64,000 bases of DNA from Flavobacterium saccharophilum (GTDB lineage: Bacteria; Bacteroidota; Bacteroidia; Flavobacteriales; Flavobacteriaceae): contig NZ_FRBY01000001.1 of assembly GCF_900142735.1 (NCBI RefSeq), positions 1 to 64,000 on the forward strand. Direction: 5' to 3'. Below the pieces are notes generated by a model. It worked only from the letters and a program-made list of their open reading frames with translations, was not told the origin of the DNA and ran no database searches. This document shows positions 43,989 through 52,261 of this stretch, one piece after another. Position 1 is the first letter of the stretch; every line of letters begins with the position of its first letter. A program made the position numbers and the translations under genes.

Positions 43989-45134
43989 CTAAAACCGATC
44001 TATCGCTTCTTGTACTTTTTCTTCTTTCACACACAATGAGAATCTGATATAACCTTCTCCGTTACTTCCAAAAATGGTTCCCGGTGTAATGAAAATATGT
44101 TTCTCGTATAATATTTCGTCAATGAACTTTTCTGCTGATTCAATCCCTTCCGGAAGTTTTGCCCAAACAAAAAGTCCAACTCCTTCTTTATACACTTTAC
44201 AATTTAACTTTTCAGCTAATTTCTCCGTTAATTCTCTACGGCGTCTGTAAATTTTGTTTTGCTCTTCGAACCATGATTTATCACAATTCAACGCTGCAAT
44301 TGCACCTTTTTGAATTCCGTAATACATTCCGCTGTCCATGTTGCTTTTTACTTTCAGCACTGCATCGATAATTTCAGGATTTCCTAAAACCATTCCAACT
44401 CTCCAGCCTGCCATATTGAAAGTTTTGCTTAATGAATTCAATTCTAAAGCTACTTCTTTAGCTCCATCCACCTGCAATAAACTCATCGGGTTATCATTCA
44501 AAACAAAACTATATGGATTGTCGTTGATTAATAATATGTTGTGTTTTTTAGCAAAAGCAACCAATTTTTCAAATAACGCTAAACTTCCTCTCGCACCTGT
44601 TGGCATGTGCGGATAACCCAGCCACATAATTTTTACTTTCGAAAGATCTAATTTTTCTAAAGCTTCAAAATCCGGTTCCCATGCATTTGCTTCTTTCAAA
44701 TCATAATAAACCGGAACTGCTCCAACCAAATTAGTTACCGAAGTATACGTCGGGTAACCTGGATTCGGAATTAAAACATGATCGCCTTCATTTAAAAAGG
44801 CTAACGAAATGTGCATAATTCCCTCTTTCGAACCCATCAAAGGCAAAATCTCGTTATTCGGATTTAACGCAACACCAAATTGATTCTGATAAAAATCTGC
44901 CATTCCTTTTCTCAATTCCGGCAATCCCTGATAGCTCTGATAACCATGCCCGTTTTCATCTTGAATTGCCGCGGCAACCGCTTCAATTACTGCTTTCGAC
45001 GGACTCAAATCAGGGCTTCCAATTCCCATATTGATGATAGATTTTCCTTCAGACATTAGTTGACGAACTTCTCTCAATTTTGAGGAGAAGTAGTATTCTT
45101 CAACTGTATCTAATCTTTTTGCTGTTGTAATCAT
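43989..45134 (-). CDS. Class I/II PLP-dependent aminotransferase
   Basis: A 381-residue fold-type I aminotransferase, likely acting in Phe/Tyr formation. PLP lysine is Lys237 (NSLSKTFNMAGWRVG), the PLP-phosphate loop is GSKEG, and DNPY holds Asp205. The usual NPTG-preceding Asn is Met177 (YPHMPTGA), an uncommon residue. The N-terminal GIGSPDLSPSKAV matches aspartate/aromatic-type families. It is the second gene of the pheA operon. Other specificities such as LL-diaminopimelate or histidinol phosphate cannot be excluded from sequence alone. Confidence 0.9.
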   Translation of the reverse strand: MITTAKRLDTVEEYYFSSKLREVRQLMSEGKSIINMGIGSPDLSPSKAVIEAVAAAIQDENGHGYQSYQGLPELRKGMADFYQNQFGVALNPNNEILPLMGSKEGIMHISLAFLNEGDHVLIPNPGYPTYTSVTNLVGAVPVYYDLKEANAWEPDFEALEKLDLSKVKIMWLGYPHMPTGARGSLALFEKLVAFAKKHNILLINDNPYSFVLNDNPMSLLQVDGAKEVALELNSLSKTFNMAGWRVGMVLGNPEIIDAVLKVKSNMDSGMYYGIQKGAIAALNCDKSWFEEQNKIYRRRRELTEKLAEKLNCKVYKEGVGLFVWAKLPEGIESAEKFIDEILYEKHIFITPGTIFGSNGEGYIRFSLCVKEEKVQEAIDRF

Positions 45135-45251
45135 TTTTTATTTGCTTTAGGCTTTAAGCTGTAAGCTTTAGGCTCTTTTTAAACTTTTATTTTTGCTTTA
45201 GACAGTAAGCTCTAAGCTTTTTTGGACTTTAAGACTTTCGACTTTCCAACT

Positions 45252-46094
45252 TTATGACTCGCTACTCAAAGGTTTCGTGTTTTTATATTCTCCCAGAATT
45301 TTGAAATATTCTGCCATTATATTTAGTAACGTTTTGGCTTTTGCAAAATCTTCGTATTTCTCAAATGTTACATCTACGAAAAACGAATATTTCCAAGGTG
45401 TTTCAATTTTTGGAAGCGATTGAATCTTTGTTAAATTCAGTTTGCAATCGCTCATTACATTTAATACCGCTGCTAAACTTCCTCTTTTGTGATCTAATTC
45501 AAATTTGATTGAAGCTCTGTTGATTTCGTTTTCAGGCAAAAATGAATTCTGTTTTTTAATAATCACAAAACGAGTCATGTTGTTTTTGATCGTTTGGATT
45601 TCCGGAGCGATGATTTCTAAATCATACATTTCAGATGCTGTTTTACTTGCAATTGCAGCGATTCCGGTTAATTGTTTTTCCTGAATTCTTCTGGCAGTTT
45701 CAGCTGTATCTTTATCTTCAACCAATTTGATGTTTGGATACTGTTTCAAAAAATCCATACATTGTAAAATGGCCATTGGATGCGAATGAACTTCTTTTAT
45801 ATCTTCAATTTTCTGACCTTTCAAAGCCATTAAATTTTGGTGAATGCTTAAATAATGCTCTCCAATAATGTGTAAATTGTTCTTGTCAATCAAAGCATAA
45901 TTCGGAATAATTGGACCTGCAATCGAATTCTCAATCGCCATAACTGCCTGATCCGATTTTCCTGAAAGAAGGCTGTCAATTAATTCTTCAAAAGACAAAC
46001 ACTCATCAATAGCCACATTTTCAGAGAAATACTCCTTCACTACCTGATGATGGAAAGAACCTTTTATACCTTGTATTGCAATTTTAGTTGTCAT
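45252..46094 (-). CDS. pheA: Prephenate dehydratase
   Basis: Converts prephenate to phenylpyruvate for phenylalanine synthesis. The 280-residue protein has the periplasmic-binding-like PDT domain with AIENSIAGPI (53-62) and the TRF motif at 174-176 (NNMTRFVII), and a C-terminal ACT domain (about 193-270). The Phe-binding ESRP motif is QSLP at 225-228, so allosteric inhibition may differ from E. coli PheA. It is the first gene of pheA-aminotransferase-tyrA-aroG/CM and lies 6 nt after an attenuator terminator preceded by a Phe/Tyr-rich leader peptide. Confidence 0.95.
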   Translation of the reverse strand: MTTKIAIQGIKGSFHHQVVKEYFSENVAIDECLSFEELIDSLLSGKSDQAVMAIENSIAGPIIPNYALIDKNNLHIIGEHYLSIHQNLMALKGQKIEDIKEVHSHPMAILQCMDFLKQYPNIKLVEDKDTAETARRIQEKQLTGIAAIASKTASEMYDLEIIAPEIQTIKNNMTRFVIIKKQNSFLPENEINRASIKFELDHKRGSLAAVLNVMSDCKLNLTKIQSLPKIETPWKYSFFVDVTFEKYEDFAKAKTLLNIMAEYFKILGEYKNTKPLSSES

Positions 46095-46100
46095 ATATTC

Positions 46101-46129
46101 AAAAAAAAATCCTGATTTTCATCAGGATT
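46101..46129 (-). terminator. Attenuator terminator of the pheA operon
   Basis: On the minus strand: AATCCTGAT-GAAA-ATCAGGATT (46129-46108) followed by T residues down to 46101. The hairpin lies between the leader peptide and pheA and ends 6 nt before the pheA ATG. The 5' arm is also complementary to the antiterminator strand at 46176-46183, so the two structures exclude each other. Confidence 0.9.
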
Positions 46130-46183
46130 GTATATTAGTTTTATTTGTCTTTTATATTTCTCAAATAACCATAGCACAATCCT
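46121..46183 (-). promoter_or_regulatory. Antiterminator pairing of the pheA leader
   Basis: On the minus strand AGGATTGT at 46183-46176 (inside the Glu-Asp-Cys codons of the leader ORF) is perfectly complementary to ACAATCCT at 46131-46124, which includes the 5' arm of the terminator. A ribosome stalled at the aromatic codons would leave AGGATTGT free to pair and block the terminator; a ribosome that reaches the stop codon would mask it. Confidence 0.85.
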
Positions 46184-46241
46184 CACTTCTACTAAAGAAG
46201 AAATAAAAAGAGTTGCTAAAATAAAAACGGTTAGATGCCAT
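46161..46241 (-). CDS. pheL: Phe/Tyr-rich leader peptide of the pheA operon
   Basis: A 26-codon ORF, ATG at 46241, stop TGA at 46163-46161. Phe occurs at residues 6, 8, 12, 14, 15 and 16 and Tyr at 7 and 13, so 8 of 26 residues are the products of the downstream operon; the C-terminal ten residues (SRSEDCAMVI) encode the antiterminator strand. The ORF lies about 25 nt past the predicted transcription start. The symbol is by function; I do not know of a name used in this genus. Its role is to sense charged Phe and Tyr tRNA levels by ribosome pausing. Confidence 0.85.
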   Translation of the reverse strand: MASNRFYFSNSFYFFFSRSEDCAMVI

Positions 46242-46270
46242 TTTGTTTGTGTTATTATTTAAATTCTCTG

Positions 46271-46300
46271 CGAATGTATAAATTATTTTTAGCGCACCAA
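46271..46300 (-). promoter_or_regulatory. pheA operon promoter
   Basis: On the minus strand TTG (46300-46298) and TACATTCG (46278-46271) are separated by 19 nt. The -7 element has one mismatch to TAnnTTTG. It predicts a start at about 46265 and a leader of about 170 nt containing the Phe/Tyr ORF. Confidence 0.65.
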
Positions 46301-46460
46301 AAAAAATAATGCATTTTATGAAACAAAAAAGGATTTCTTAACAAAATCTATTGGTTTTGTAGGATAATTTAATAAATAGGTCTTAAAATGCGATTTAGGC
46401 AATTGGTTTTTAGTGAGGTGCTAAGATTCTGAGGTGCTAAGGTGCTAAGAATTTAGATAA
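46301..46460. other. Intergenic region with CTAAG words
   Basis: Between the pheA promoter and the antitoxin gene. At 46412-46450 it contains repeats of GGTGCTAAG/GATTCTGAG like those at 20262-20320. I see no ORF or terminator hairpin. Confidence 0.35.
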
Positions 46461-46766
46461 TTATAATCTAATCGATAGCTCTAAATGTCCTCCCAAACCA
46501 ATTTCTACTATTTTTTGAAGTGTAGAAAATCTAGCTTCTTTTACATTATTTTCAATCTTGGAAATATAAGATTTTGTTGTTCCTGCTTTTTCTGCTAGTT
46601 GTTCCTGAGTCATTCCTTTTTGAAGTCTTGCTTCATGAATCATTGCTCCAATTTTAAAATTTTCATAACCGGCTTCGAGTTCATCCCGTTTTGGCGTTCC
46701 TATTTTACCGTAATGTTCTTCTTTAAACTCTTCTAAAGTGGTAATATTTTTACTTTTCGTTTTCAT
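46461..46766 (-). CDS. XRE-family antitoxin (HigA-like)
   Basis: A 101-residue DNA-binding antitoxin. The XRE helix-turn-helix covers about 36-92 (IGAMIHEARLQKGMTQEQLAEKAGTTKSYISKIENN), a typical Cro/C1 fold. Its start codon is 16 bp inside the toxin gene (overlap 46750-46766), and the toxin precedes it, the order of higBA systems. Autoregulation of the shared promoter is expected. Located between the pheA operon and nrdA. Confidence 0.9.
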   Translation of the reverse strand: MKTKSKNITTLEEFKEEHYGKIGTPKRDELEAGYENFKIGAMIHEARLQKGMTQEQLAEKAGTTKSYISKIENNVKEARFSTLQKIVEIGLGGHLELSIRL

Positions 46767-47097
46767 ATTCCTTTTTTATTTTTAGTGCTTTTTCAATTTC
46801 GATCTTTGGTGTTTTTTGAGTTTTCTTTTGAAATCCATTAGCCAATACAACTAATTTTCCTTCGTCAAAAAAACAAAAGATTCTAAAAATATCGCTTCCT
46901 TGTTTTACCCTAATTTCATAAAGTCCATCGGTATTTTCGATATATTTTAAATACGTTTCAGGAACTCTTTCGAATTCCTCAATTAAGTCAATTGTCCAAA
47001 CAATTTTAGCTCGAACCTTATCTCGTTGTTTTATAAAAAAATCTCTAAAGTAATTATTAAAAAAAATAACAGTTCTAATCTTTTGATTATTACTCAT
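46750..47097 (-). CDS. HigB/RelE-like toxin
   Basis: A 115-residue RelE/ParE-superfamily toxin of the HigB or phage Gp49-like group, which cleaves mRNA on the ribosome. Signatures are FRDFFIKQRDKVRAKIVWTIDLIEEFERVPETYLKYIENTDGLYEIRVKQGSDIFRIFCFFDEGKLVVLANGFQKKTQKTP in short: ELR-type YEIRV, FRIFCFF and a GFQKKTQKTP tail. It overlaps the HigA-like antitoxin by 17 bp. Identity of the toxin subgroup is from motif resemblance. Confidence 0.9.
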   Translation of the reverse strand: MSNNQKIRTVIFFNNYFRDFFIKQRDKVRAKIVWTIDLIEEFERVPETYLKYIENTDGLYEIRVKQGSDIFRIFCFFDEGKLVVLANGFQKKTQKTPKIEIEKALKIKKEYENEK

Positions 47098-47296
47098 AAT
47101 AGCAAATATATAAAAGTTGTCCTAAAGTGAAACTATAATTTTTTCTAAATTCCACTTAAGGCTACAATTATACGAAAAAAGCTACATAAAATAGTTTTAA
47201 ACCAAAAAAAAGCAGCTATCATTACAATAACTGCTTTCTATAAATTAAAGAATAAATCTCTCCTCTTTACTCTATTATCTTTCTTCTAAAAGAAAA

Positions 47297-49690
47297 TTAA
47301 GACCCACACATCTCACAATCCTCAGGACCTGCAGCTTGTGCTTTAAGCAACATCGCTTTATATTCCTCAATATTGATCTCTTCAGTTTCTGCAACTAAAG
47401 CTGGAGCTGTTTCTTCTTTTTTATCGTTGTTTAATGTGAATTTAATCGCATCAACTGCTGATTTGGTTCTCAAGTAATACATTCCTGTTTTCAAACCAGA
47501 CTGCCAAGCGTAGAAGTGCATTGACGTTAGTTTAGAATAGTTGGCATCTTGCATGAACAAGTTCAAAGATTGTGATTGGTCAATGAAATAACCTCTTTGA
47601 CGAGACATATCGATAATATCTTTCATCGACATTTCCCAAACTGTTTTGTATAATTCTTTTAAATCTTGTGGAATCACATCAATATTTTGAACAGATCCGT
47701 TATGACGCATGATTTCTTGTTTCAAAGTCTCATTCCATAAACCTCTTTCTACTAAATCATGAAGTAAGTGTTTGTTTACTACAATGAATTCTCCAGACAA
47801 TACACGACGTGTGTAAATGTTTGATGTATATGGTTCAAATGCTTCGTTGTTTCCAAGAATTTGAGAAGTCGAAGCAGTTGGCATTGGAGCAACTAACAAT
47901 GAGTTACGAACTCCGTGCTCTACAACTTCTTTTCTTAATGAAGCCCAGTCCCAACGACCAGATAATTCTTCATCTTTCATTCCCCACATGTTGTATTGGA
48001 ATTCTCCTTTAGACATTGGAGAACCTTCAAATGTAGAATATGGTCCTTCTTCTTTCGCCATTTCCATAGAAGCGGTTACAGCTGCGAAGTATAAAGTTTC
48101 GAAAATTTCCTGATTTAATACTTTAGCTTCATCACTTGTAAACGGTAAACGCAACATGATAAAAGCATCTGCCAAACCTTGTACTCCCAATCCAACCGGA
48201 CGGTGACGTAAGTTTGAGTTTTCAGCTTCTTTAACCGGGTAATAGTTTCTGTCGATTACTTTGTTCAAGTTACGCGTTACACGTTTTGTAACATTGTAAA
48301 GTGCCTGGTGATCGAATTTTCCGTTTTCAATAAACATTGGCAACGAAATAGAAGCCAGGTTACAAACCGCAATTTCATCTTTAGAAGTAAACTCCATAAT
48401 CTCAGTACACAAGTTAGAAGAACGAATTGTTCCTAAATTCTTGTGGTTCGATTTACGGTTTGCTGCATCTTTGTACAACATATAAGGTGTTCCTGTTTCG
48501 ATTTGTGATTCAAGGATTTTCTCCCATAATTCACGTGCACGAATGGTTTTTCTACCTTTTCCTCTAAATTCATAATCCAAATACATCGTTTCGAATTCTT
48601 CTCCGTAAACATCGTATAATCCAGGACATTCATTCGGACACATTAATGTCCAACTAGCATCTTCCTGTACACGTTTCATGAATAAATCTGAAGTCCACAT
48701 GGCGAAGAATAAATCTCTTGCACGCATTTCTTCTTTTCCTGTATTTTTCTTCAAATCCAAAAACTCAAAGATATCAGCATGCCAGGTTTCGATGTAAATC
48801 GCAAAACTTCCTTTACGTTTTCCACCACCCTGATCTACGTAACGAGCCGTATCGTTGAAAACTCTCAACATTGGTACGATTCCGTTTGAAGTTCCGTTTG
48901 TACCACGAATATAAGATCCTGTCGCACGAACGTTATGAATAGAAAGACCAATTCCTCCAGCTGATTGCGAGATTTTAGCCGTTTGTTTTAAAGTATCGTA
49001 AATTCCGTCAATACTATCATCCTGCATTGCCAAAAGGAAACAAGAAGACATTTGAGGTTTTGGAGTCCCTGCATTAAACAACGTTGGCGTTGCATGCGTG
49101 AAGAACTTTTTAGACATTAAATCGTACGTTTCAATAACCGATTGTAAATCGTCTAAGTGAATACCAACAGAAACACGCATCAACATATGTTGTGGTCTTT
49201 CTACGATTTTTCCGTTTATTTTAAGTAAGTATGAACGCTCTAAAGTTTTGAAACCAAAGTAATCGTAATTGAAATCTCTTGTGTAAATAATATGAGAATC
49301 TAAAAACGCAGCGTTTTCCTGAATCACTTTAAATACTTCATCTGAAAGTAATGGTGCTTCTTGTCCATTTCTTGGATTTACGTAGTGATACATATCTTTC
49401 ATCGTTTCTGAGAAAGATTTTTTAGTATTTGAATGTAGGTTCGAAATTGCCACACGCGCTGCTAATTGTGCATAATCAGGATGCGCAATAGTCATAGAAG
49501 CCGCCGTTTCTGCCGCAAGATTATCCAGTTCAGAAGTAGAAACCCCATCATACAATCCCTCGATAACTCTCATGGCTACCTTAACAGGATCTACAAGCTC
49601 ATTTAAGCCGTAACACAATTTTTTGATTCTTTCTGTAATCTTATCAAACATTACGGGCTCTCTGTGGCCATCTCTTTTTACTACATACAT
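47297..49690 (-). CDS. nrdA: Ribonucleoside-diphosphate reductase, alpha subunit (class Ia)
   Basis: Large subunit that reduces ribonucleotides. 797 residues: an ATP-cone (about 1-90, [21 protein letters not shown]), the ten-stranded catalytic barrel with Cys residues in [12 protein letters not shown] and [20 protein letters not shown], and the [18 protein letters not shown] loop. The redox-active tail is CEMCGS at the C-terminus. The ATP cone suggests dATP feedback. nrdB lies upstream on the same strand, 252 bp away, so the order is nrdB then nrdA. Confidence 0.96.
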   Translation of the reverse strand: MYVVKRDGHREPVMFDKITERIKKLCYGLNELVDPVKVAMRVIEGLYDGVSTSELDNLAAETAASMTIAHPDYAQLAARVAISNLHSNTKKSFSETMKDMYHYVNPRNGQEAPLLSDEVFKVIQENAAFLDSHIIYTRDFNYDYFGFKTLERSYLLKINGKIVERPQHMLMRVSVGIHLDDLQSVIETYDLMSKKFFTHATPTLFNAGTPKPQMSSCFLLAMQDDSIDGIYDTLKQTAKISQSAGGIGLSIHNVRATGSYIRGTNGTSNGIVPMLRVFNDTARYVDQGGGKRKGSFAIYIETWHADIFEFLDLKKNTGKEEMRARDLFFAMWTSDLFMKRVQEDASWTLMCPNECPGLYDVYGEEFETMYLDYEFRGKGRKTIRARELWEKILESQIETGTPYMLYKDAANRKSNHKNLGTIRSSNLCTEIMEFTSKDEIAVCNLASISLPMFIENGKFDHQALYNVTKRVTRNLNKVIDRNYYPVKEAENSNLRHRPVGLGVQGLADAFIMLRLPFTSDEAKVLNQEIFETLYFAAVTASMEMAKEEGPYSTFEGSPMSKGEFQYNMWGMKDEELSGRWDWASLRKEVVEHGVRNSLLVAPMPTASTSQILGNNEAFEPYTSNIYTRRVLSGEFIVVNKHLLHDLVERGLWNETLKQEIMRHNGSVQNIDVIPQDLKELYKTVWEMSMKDIIDMSRQRGYFIDQSQSLNLFMQDANYSKLTSMHFYAWQSGLKTGMYYLRTKSAVDAIKFTLNNDKKEETAPALVAETEEINIEEYKAMLLKAQAAGPEDCEMCGS

Positions 49691-49942
49691 AAGCTTACTA
49701 TTTATTAGTTATTGAAAAAATGAAAGACACTAGAAAACGAATTCCAGCCCTTAAACATTGCGTGTTTTTAAATTATTTTTTGAGAATTATCGAATCCTCA
49801 ATAGTCGTCTGCTTCCGACCTATGAAATAGATCGAAAATGCAAAAAATTGTTACTGAATCTACGATTTGGGAAAGAGATTCAATCTTAAAAAAATGATTT
49901 TATTCTTTTAGCGTTTTTGGAGTCGCTAAAATATTTTGTTGT

Positions 49943-50920
49943 CTAGAAATCTGCGTCAAATGAAATTTTCTGAGCATCGCTGTCTGTGTTCATAACACCT
50001 GATTTTTGATACTCGGCAACACGTTTTTCAAAGAAATTAGTTTTTCCCTGAAGAGAAATCATATCCATGAAATCAAACGGATTCGCTGATCCATAAACAC
50101 GATCACAACCTAATTCTACTAACAATCTGTCTGCAACAAATTCTAAGTATTGCGTCATTAAAGTCGCATTCATTCCAATTAAACTTACCGGTAGCGATTC
50201 TGTTACAAATTCTCTTTCGATATCTAAAGCATCAACGATGATTTCTTTAATTCTGTCTTTTGGTACTTTGTTAATCAAATGATGATTATGCAAGTGCACT
50301 GCAAAATCACAGTGTACACCTTCGTCACGAGAAATCAACTCGTTAGAGAAAGTTAAACCTGGCATTAAACCACGTTTTTTCAACCAATAAATAGAACAAA
50401 AAGCACCAGAGAAGAATATACCTTCAACTGCAGCAAAAGCAATTAGTCTTTCAGCAAATGAATCTGACTCGATCCATTTTAAAGCCCAGTCTGCTTTTTT
50501 CTTAATTGCAGGAAAAACTTCCAATGCATTGAATAACTCTGCTTTTTCAGCTTCATCTTTTACATAAGTATCAATCAATAATGAATAGGTTTCACTATGA
50601 ATGTTCTCCATCATGATTTGGAAACCATAGAAAAACTTCGCTTCAGCATATTGTACCTCATTTACAAAATTCTCAGCAAGGTTTTCATTTACGATTCCAT
50701 CAGATGCAGCAAAAAACGCTAAAATATGTTTAATGAAATATCTTTCGTCATCACTTAATTTATTATTCCAGTCTGTCAAATCCTGGTGTAAGTCGATTTC
50801 TTCCGCAGTCCAAAAACTAGCTTCCATCTTTTTGTACCATTCCCAAATATCATGATGTTTGATAGGAAAAATAACGAAACGATTTTTATTTTCTTGTAAT
50901 ATTGGCTCGACTTGTGACAT
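49943..50920 (-). CDS. nrdB: Ribonucleoside-diphosphate reductase, beta subunit
   Basis: Small radical subunit. 325 residues with the diiron carboxylate and radical motifs of class I Nrd[16 protein letters not shown] near 37-52, [47 protein letters not shown], and [37 protein letters not shown] provides later ligands. C-terminal tail [12 protein letters not shown] is the R1-binding tail. It is transcribed before nrdA; upstream DNA has palindromes and a direct repeat that may regulate it. Confidence 0.96.
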   Translation of the reverse strand: MSQVEPILQENKNRFVIFPIKHHDIWEWYKKMEASFWTAEEIDLHQDLTDWNNKLSDDERYFIKHILAFFAASDGIVNENLAENFVNEVQYAEAKFFYGFQIMMENIHSETYSLLIDTYVKDEAEKAELFNALEVFPAIKKKADWALKWIESDSFAERLIAFAAVEGIFFSGAFCSIYWLKKRGLMPGLTFSNELISRDEGVHCDFAVHLHNHHLINKVPKDRIKEIIVDALDIEREFVTESLPVSLIGMNATLMTQYLEFVADRLLVELGCDRVYGSANPFDFMDMISLQGKTNFFEKRVAEYQKSGVMNTDSDAQKISFDADF

Positions 50921-51004
50921 GACTGTTTTATTTAATTTTTATGCTGAATTTTTACTTATTCAGAACGATTACAAAGATTGTCATTTGTAGCCAAAAATGA
51001 AAGC

Positions 51005-51012
51005 CAAACTTA
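51005..51012 (-). promoter_or_regulatory. Probable -7 element of nrdB
   Basis: TAAGTTTG on the minus strand, 85 bp upstream of nrdB, fits TAnnTTTG. A TTG lies 24 nt further upstream, wider than optimal, so confidence is limited. Confidence 0.4.
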
Positions 51013-51067
51013 TTCACAATTCGATGTAGTTTTTAACAACGCCTAAAAAATGAGATACTTTTCAGAC

Positions 51068-51218
51068 AATATTTAAATATTTGTAAATGAGCTATTTAAT
51101 ATAGTCATTTACCGCTAAAGCCCCTGTAAAATATAGACTTTTTGGAATAATAAGCAAGAAATTCTAATTGTTTTTAAAAAGTTTTTTTTGAGTTAAAACT
51201 TTATTTTTTGAGTTAAAA
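51068..51218. promoter_or_regulatory. Palindromes and direct repeat upstream of nrdB
   Basis: Three signals stand in the 330-bp gap between nrdB and the DUF3109 gene: a 14-bp palindrome AATATTTAAATATT at 51068-51081; an inverted repeat GTAAATGA (51083-51090) with TCATTTAC (51105-51112); and the 15-mer TTTTTTGAGTTAAAA twice with a period of exactly 20 bp (51184-51198, 51204-51218). They could be regulator sites, for instance for NrdR, but none matches its known box well. Confidence 0.4.
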
Positions 51219-51253
51219 TATATCCTCTTAAAGCGGTAACTATAGCCCTTTAA

Positions 51254-51826
51254 TTATTTCGAATTTTTAAGCTCTTCGGCTACTTTTTCAAGTTCCAAAT
51301 ACCAGTCTTCACCAAAACGGCGAATCAAAGCTTCTTTGACAAATTTATAAACCGGAACTTCCAATTCTTTTCCTAAAGAACAGGCATCATCGCAAATATC
51401 CCATTTGTCGTAATTCACCGCGGCAAATTCGGTAAAGTCTTTCACACGGATTGGGTATAAATGACAAGAAACGGGTTTTTTCCAATCTACGATTCCCTGA
51501 TTGTAAGCTTGCTCGATTCCGCAAAGGGCCGTTTTTCCGTCAAAAATAACGTAAGCACAATCTTTTTCATCTATTAATGGTGTTTCAAGATCACCATCAG
51601 TTCCTTTTACCCAGGTTCCCTGCGCTTCGATCGCAGCGATTCCTTCTTTTCGTAAAAATGGTTTTACTTTCGGGTAAATTTCTTCCAGAATTTTAGTTTC
51701 AGCTTCACTCAAAGGCGCACCGGCATCTCCGTCAACACAGCAGGCTCCTTTACAAGCTGACAAGTTGCACACAAATTCTTTTTCAAGAATATCTTCTGAA
51801 ATAATGGTTTTCCCTAATTGAAACAT
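51254..51826 (-). CDS. DUF3109 Cys-cluster protein
   Basis: A 190-residue protein of the DUF3109 family, a Bacteroidota group related to YkgJ-type metal-binding proteins. The start is set at [14 protein letters not shown] (51826), not at the longer frame start 51868 whose extra residues are low in quality. Cysteines: [17 protein letters not shown] near 22-38, then [25 protein letters not shown]. These suggest a metal or Fe-S site. Function is unknown. A TATCTTTG element lies 30 bp upstream. Confidence 0.88.
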   Translation of the reverse strand: MFQLGKTIISEDILEKEFVCNLSACKGACCVDGDAGAPLSEAETKILEEIYPKVKPFLRKEGIAAIEAQGTWVKGTDGDLETPLIDEKDCAYVIFDGKTALCGIEQAYNQGIVDWKKPVSCHLYPIRVKDFTEFAAVNYDKWDICDDACSLGKELEVPVYKFVKEALIRRFGEDWYLELEKVAEELKNSK

Positions 51827-51855
51827 GATAATAAAGTACTGTAATTTATAAAGTG

Positions 51856-51863
51856 CAAAGATA
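51856..51863 (-). promoter_or_regulatory. -7 element of the DUF3109 gene
   Basis: TATCTTTG on the minus strand followed by GCAC, 30 bp upstream of the chosen start. The identical TATCTTTGCAC context precedes queE (4867-4874). Confidence 0.6.
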
Positions 51864-51920
51864 GTCAAAGAAAGCAGATGAAATGAGATTAAATTTCACT
51901 GCATTACGTGGTAATATTTT

Positions 51921-52117
51921 TACCACAGAGTGACACAAAGATTTTTCACAGAGTTTCGCAAAGAAATTGTACCACAGAGATTCGCAGAGTTTTTCACAGA
52001 GCAGCGCGAAGTTTAAGTTCACGAAATTTGAGATTAACTTATTGAAATCTTTGTGTAACTCTGTGAAAAGCTTTGTGTCACTCTGTGGTAAAAAACAATT
52101 AACCTTTGCGAATCTCC
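51921..52117. repeat. Nested quasi-palindrome of CACAGAG words
   Basis: About 200 bp of repeated ACCACAGAG, TTTTCACAGAG and TTTCGCAAAG words on the left, mirrored on the right. A 20-bp perfect pair is TACCACAGAGTGACACAAAG (51921-51940) with its complement at 52071-52090; a second pair is TTTTCACAGAGTT (51944-51956) with 52057-52069. The open frame inside it is low-complexity and spurious. Confidence 0.7.
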
Positions 52118-52221
52118 GTGGTACAAATGACCATTTGTTACAAATATCACTTTTTTAACACTATAAACGTGTTTTTATAACAATAATGCATTGTATTCAA
52201 AAAACACCTATCTTTATTATC

Positions 52222-52229
52222 TACCTTTG
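52222..52229 (+). promoter_or_regulatory. -7 element of the marC gene
   Basis: TACCTTTG at 33 bp upstream of the MarC-family start codon fits TAnnTTTG; GCAAA follows. Confidence 0.5.
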
Positions 52230-52261
52230 CAAAAATTTTAAACCCTTAAAATCAAACTAAT

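Noticed and set aside
51827..51868. 14-residue extension of the DUF3109 protein
   Set aside because: It crosses the TATCTTTG promoter element; the family start at MFQLGKTII is better.
51967..52158. 63-residue plus-strand ORF
   Set aside because: Lies inside the nested CACAGAG quasi-palindrome; the peptide is repeat-derived.
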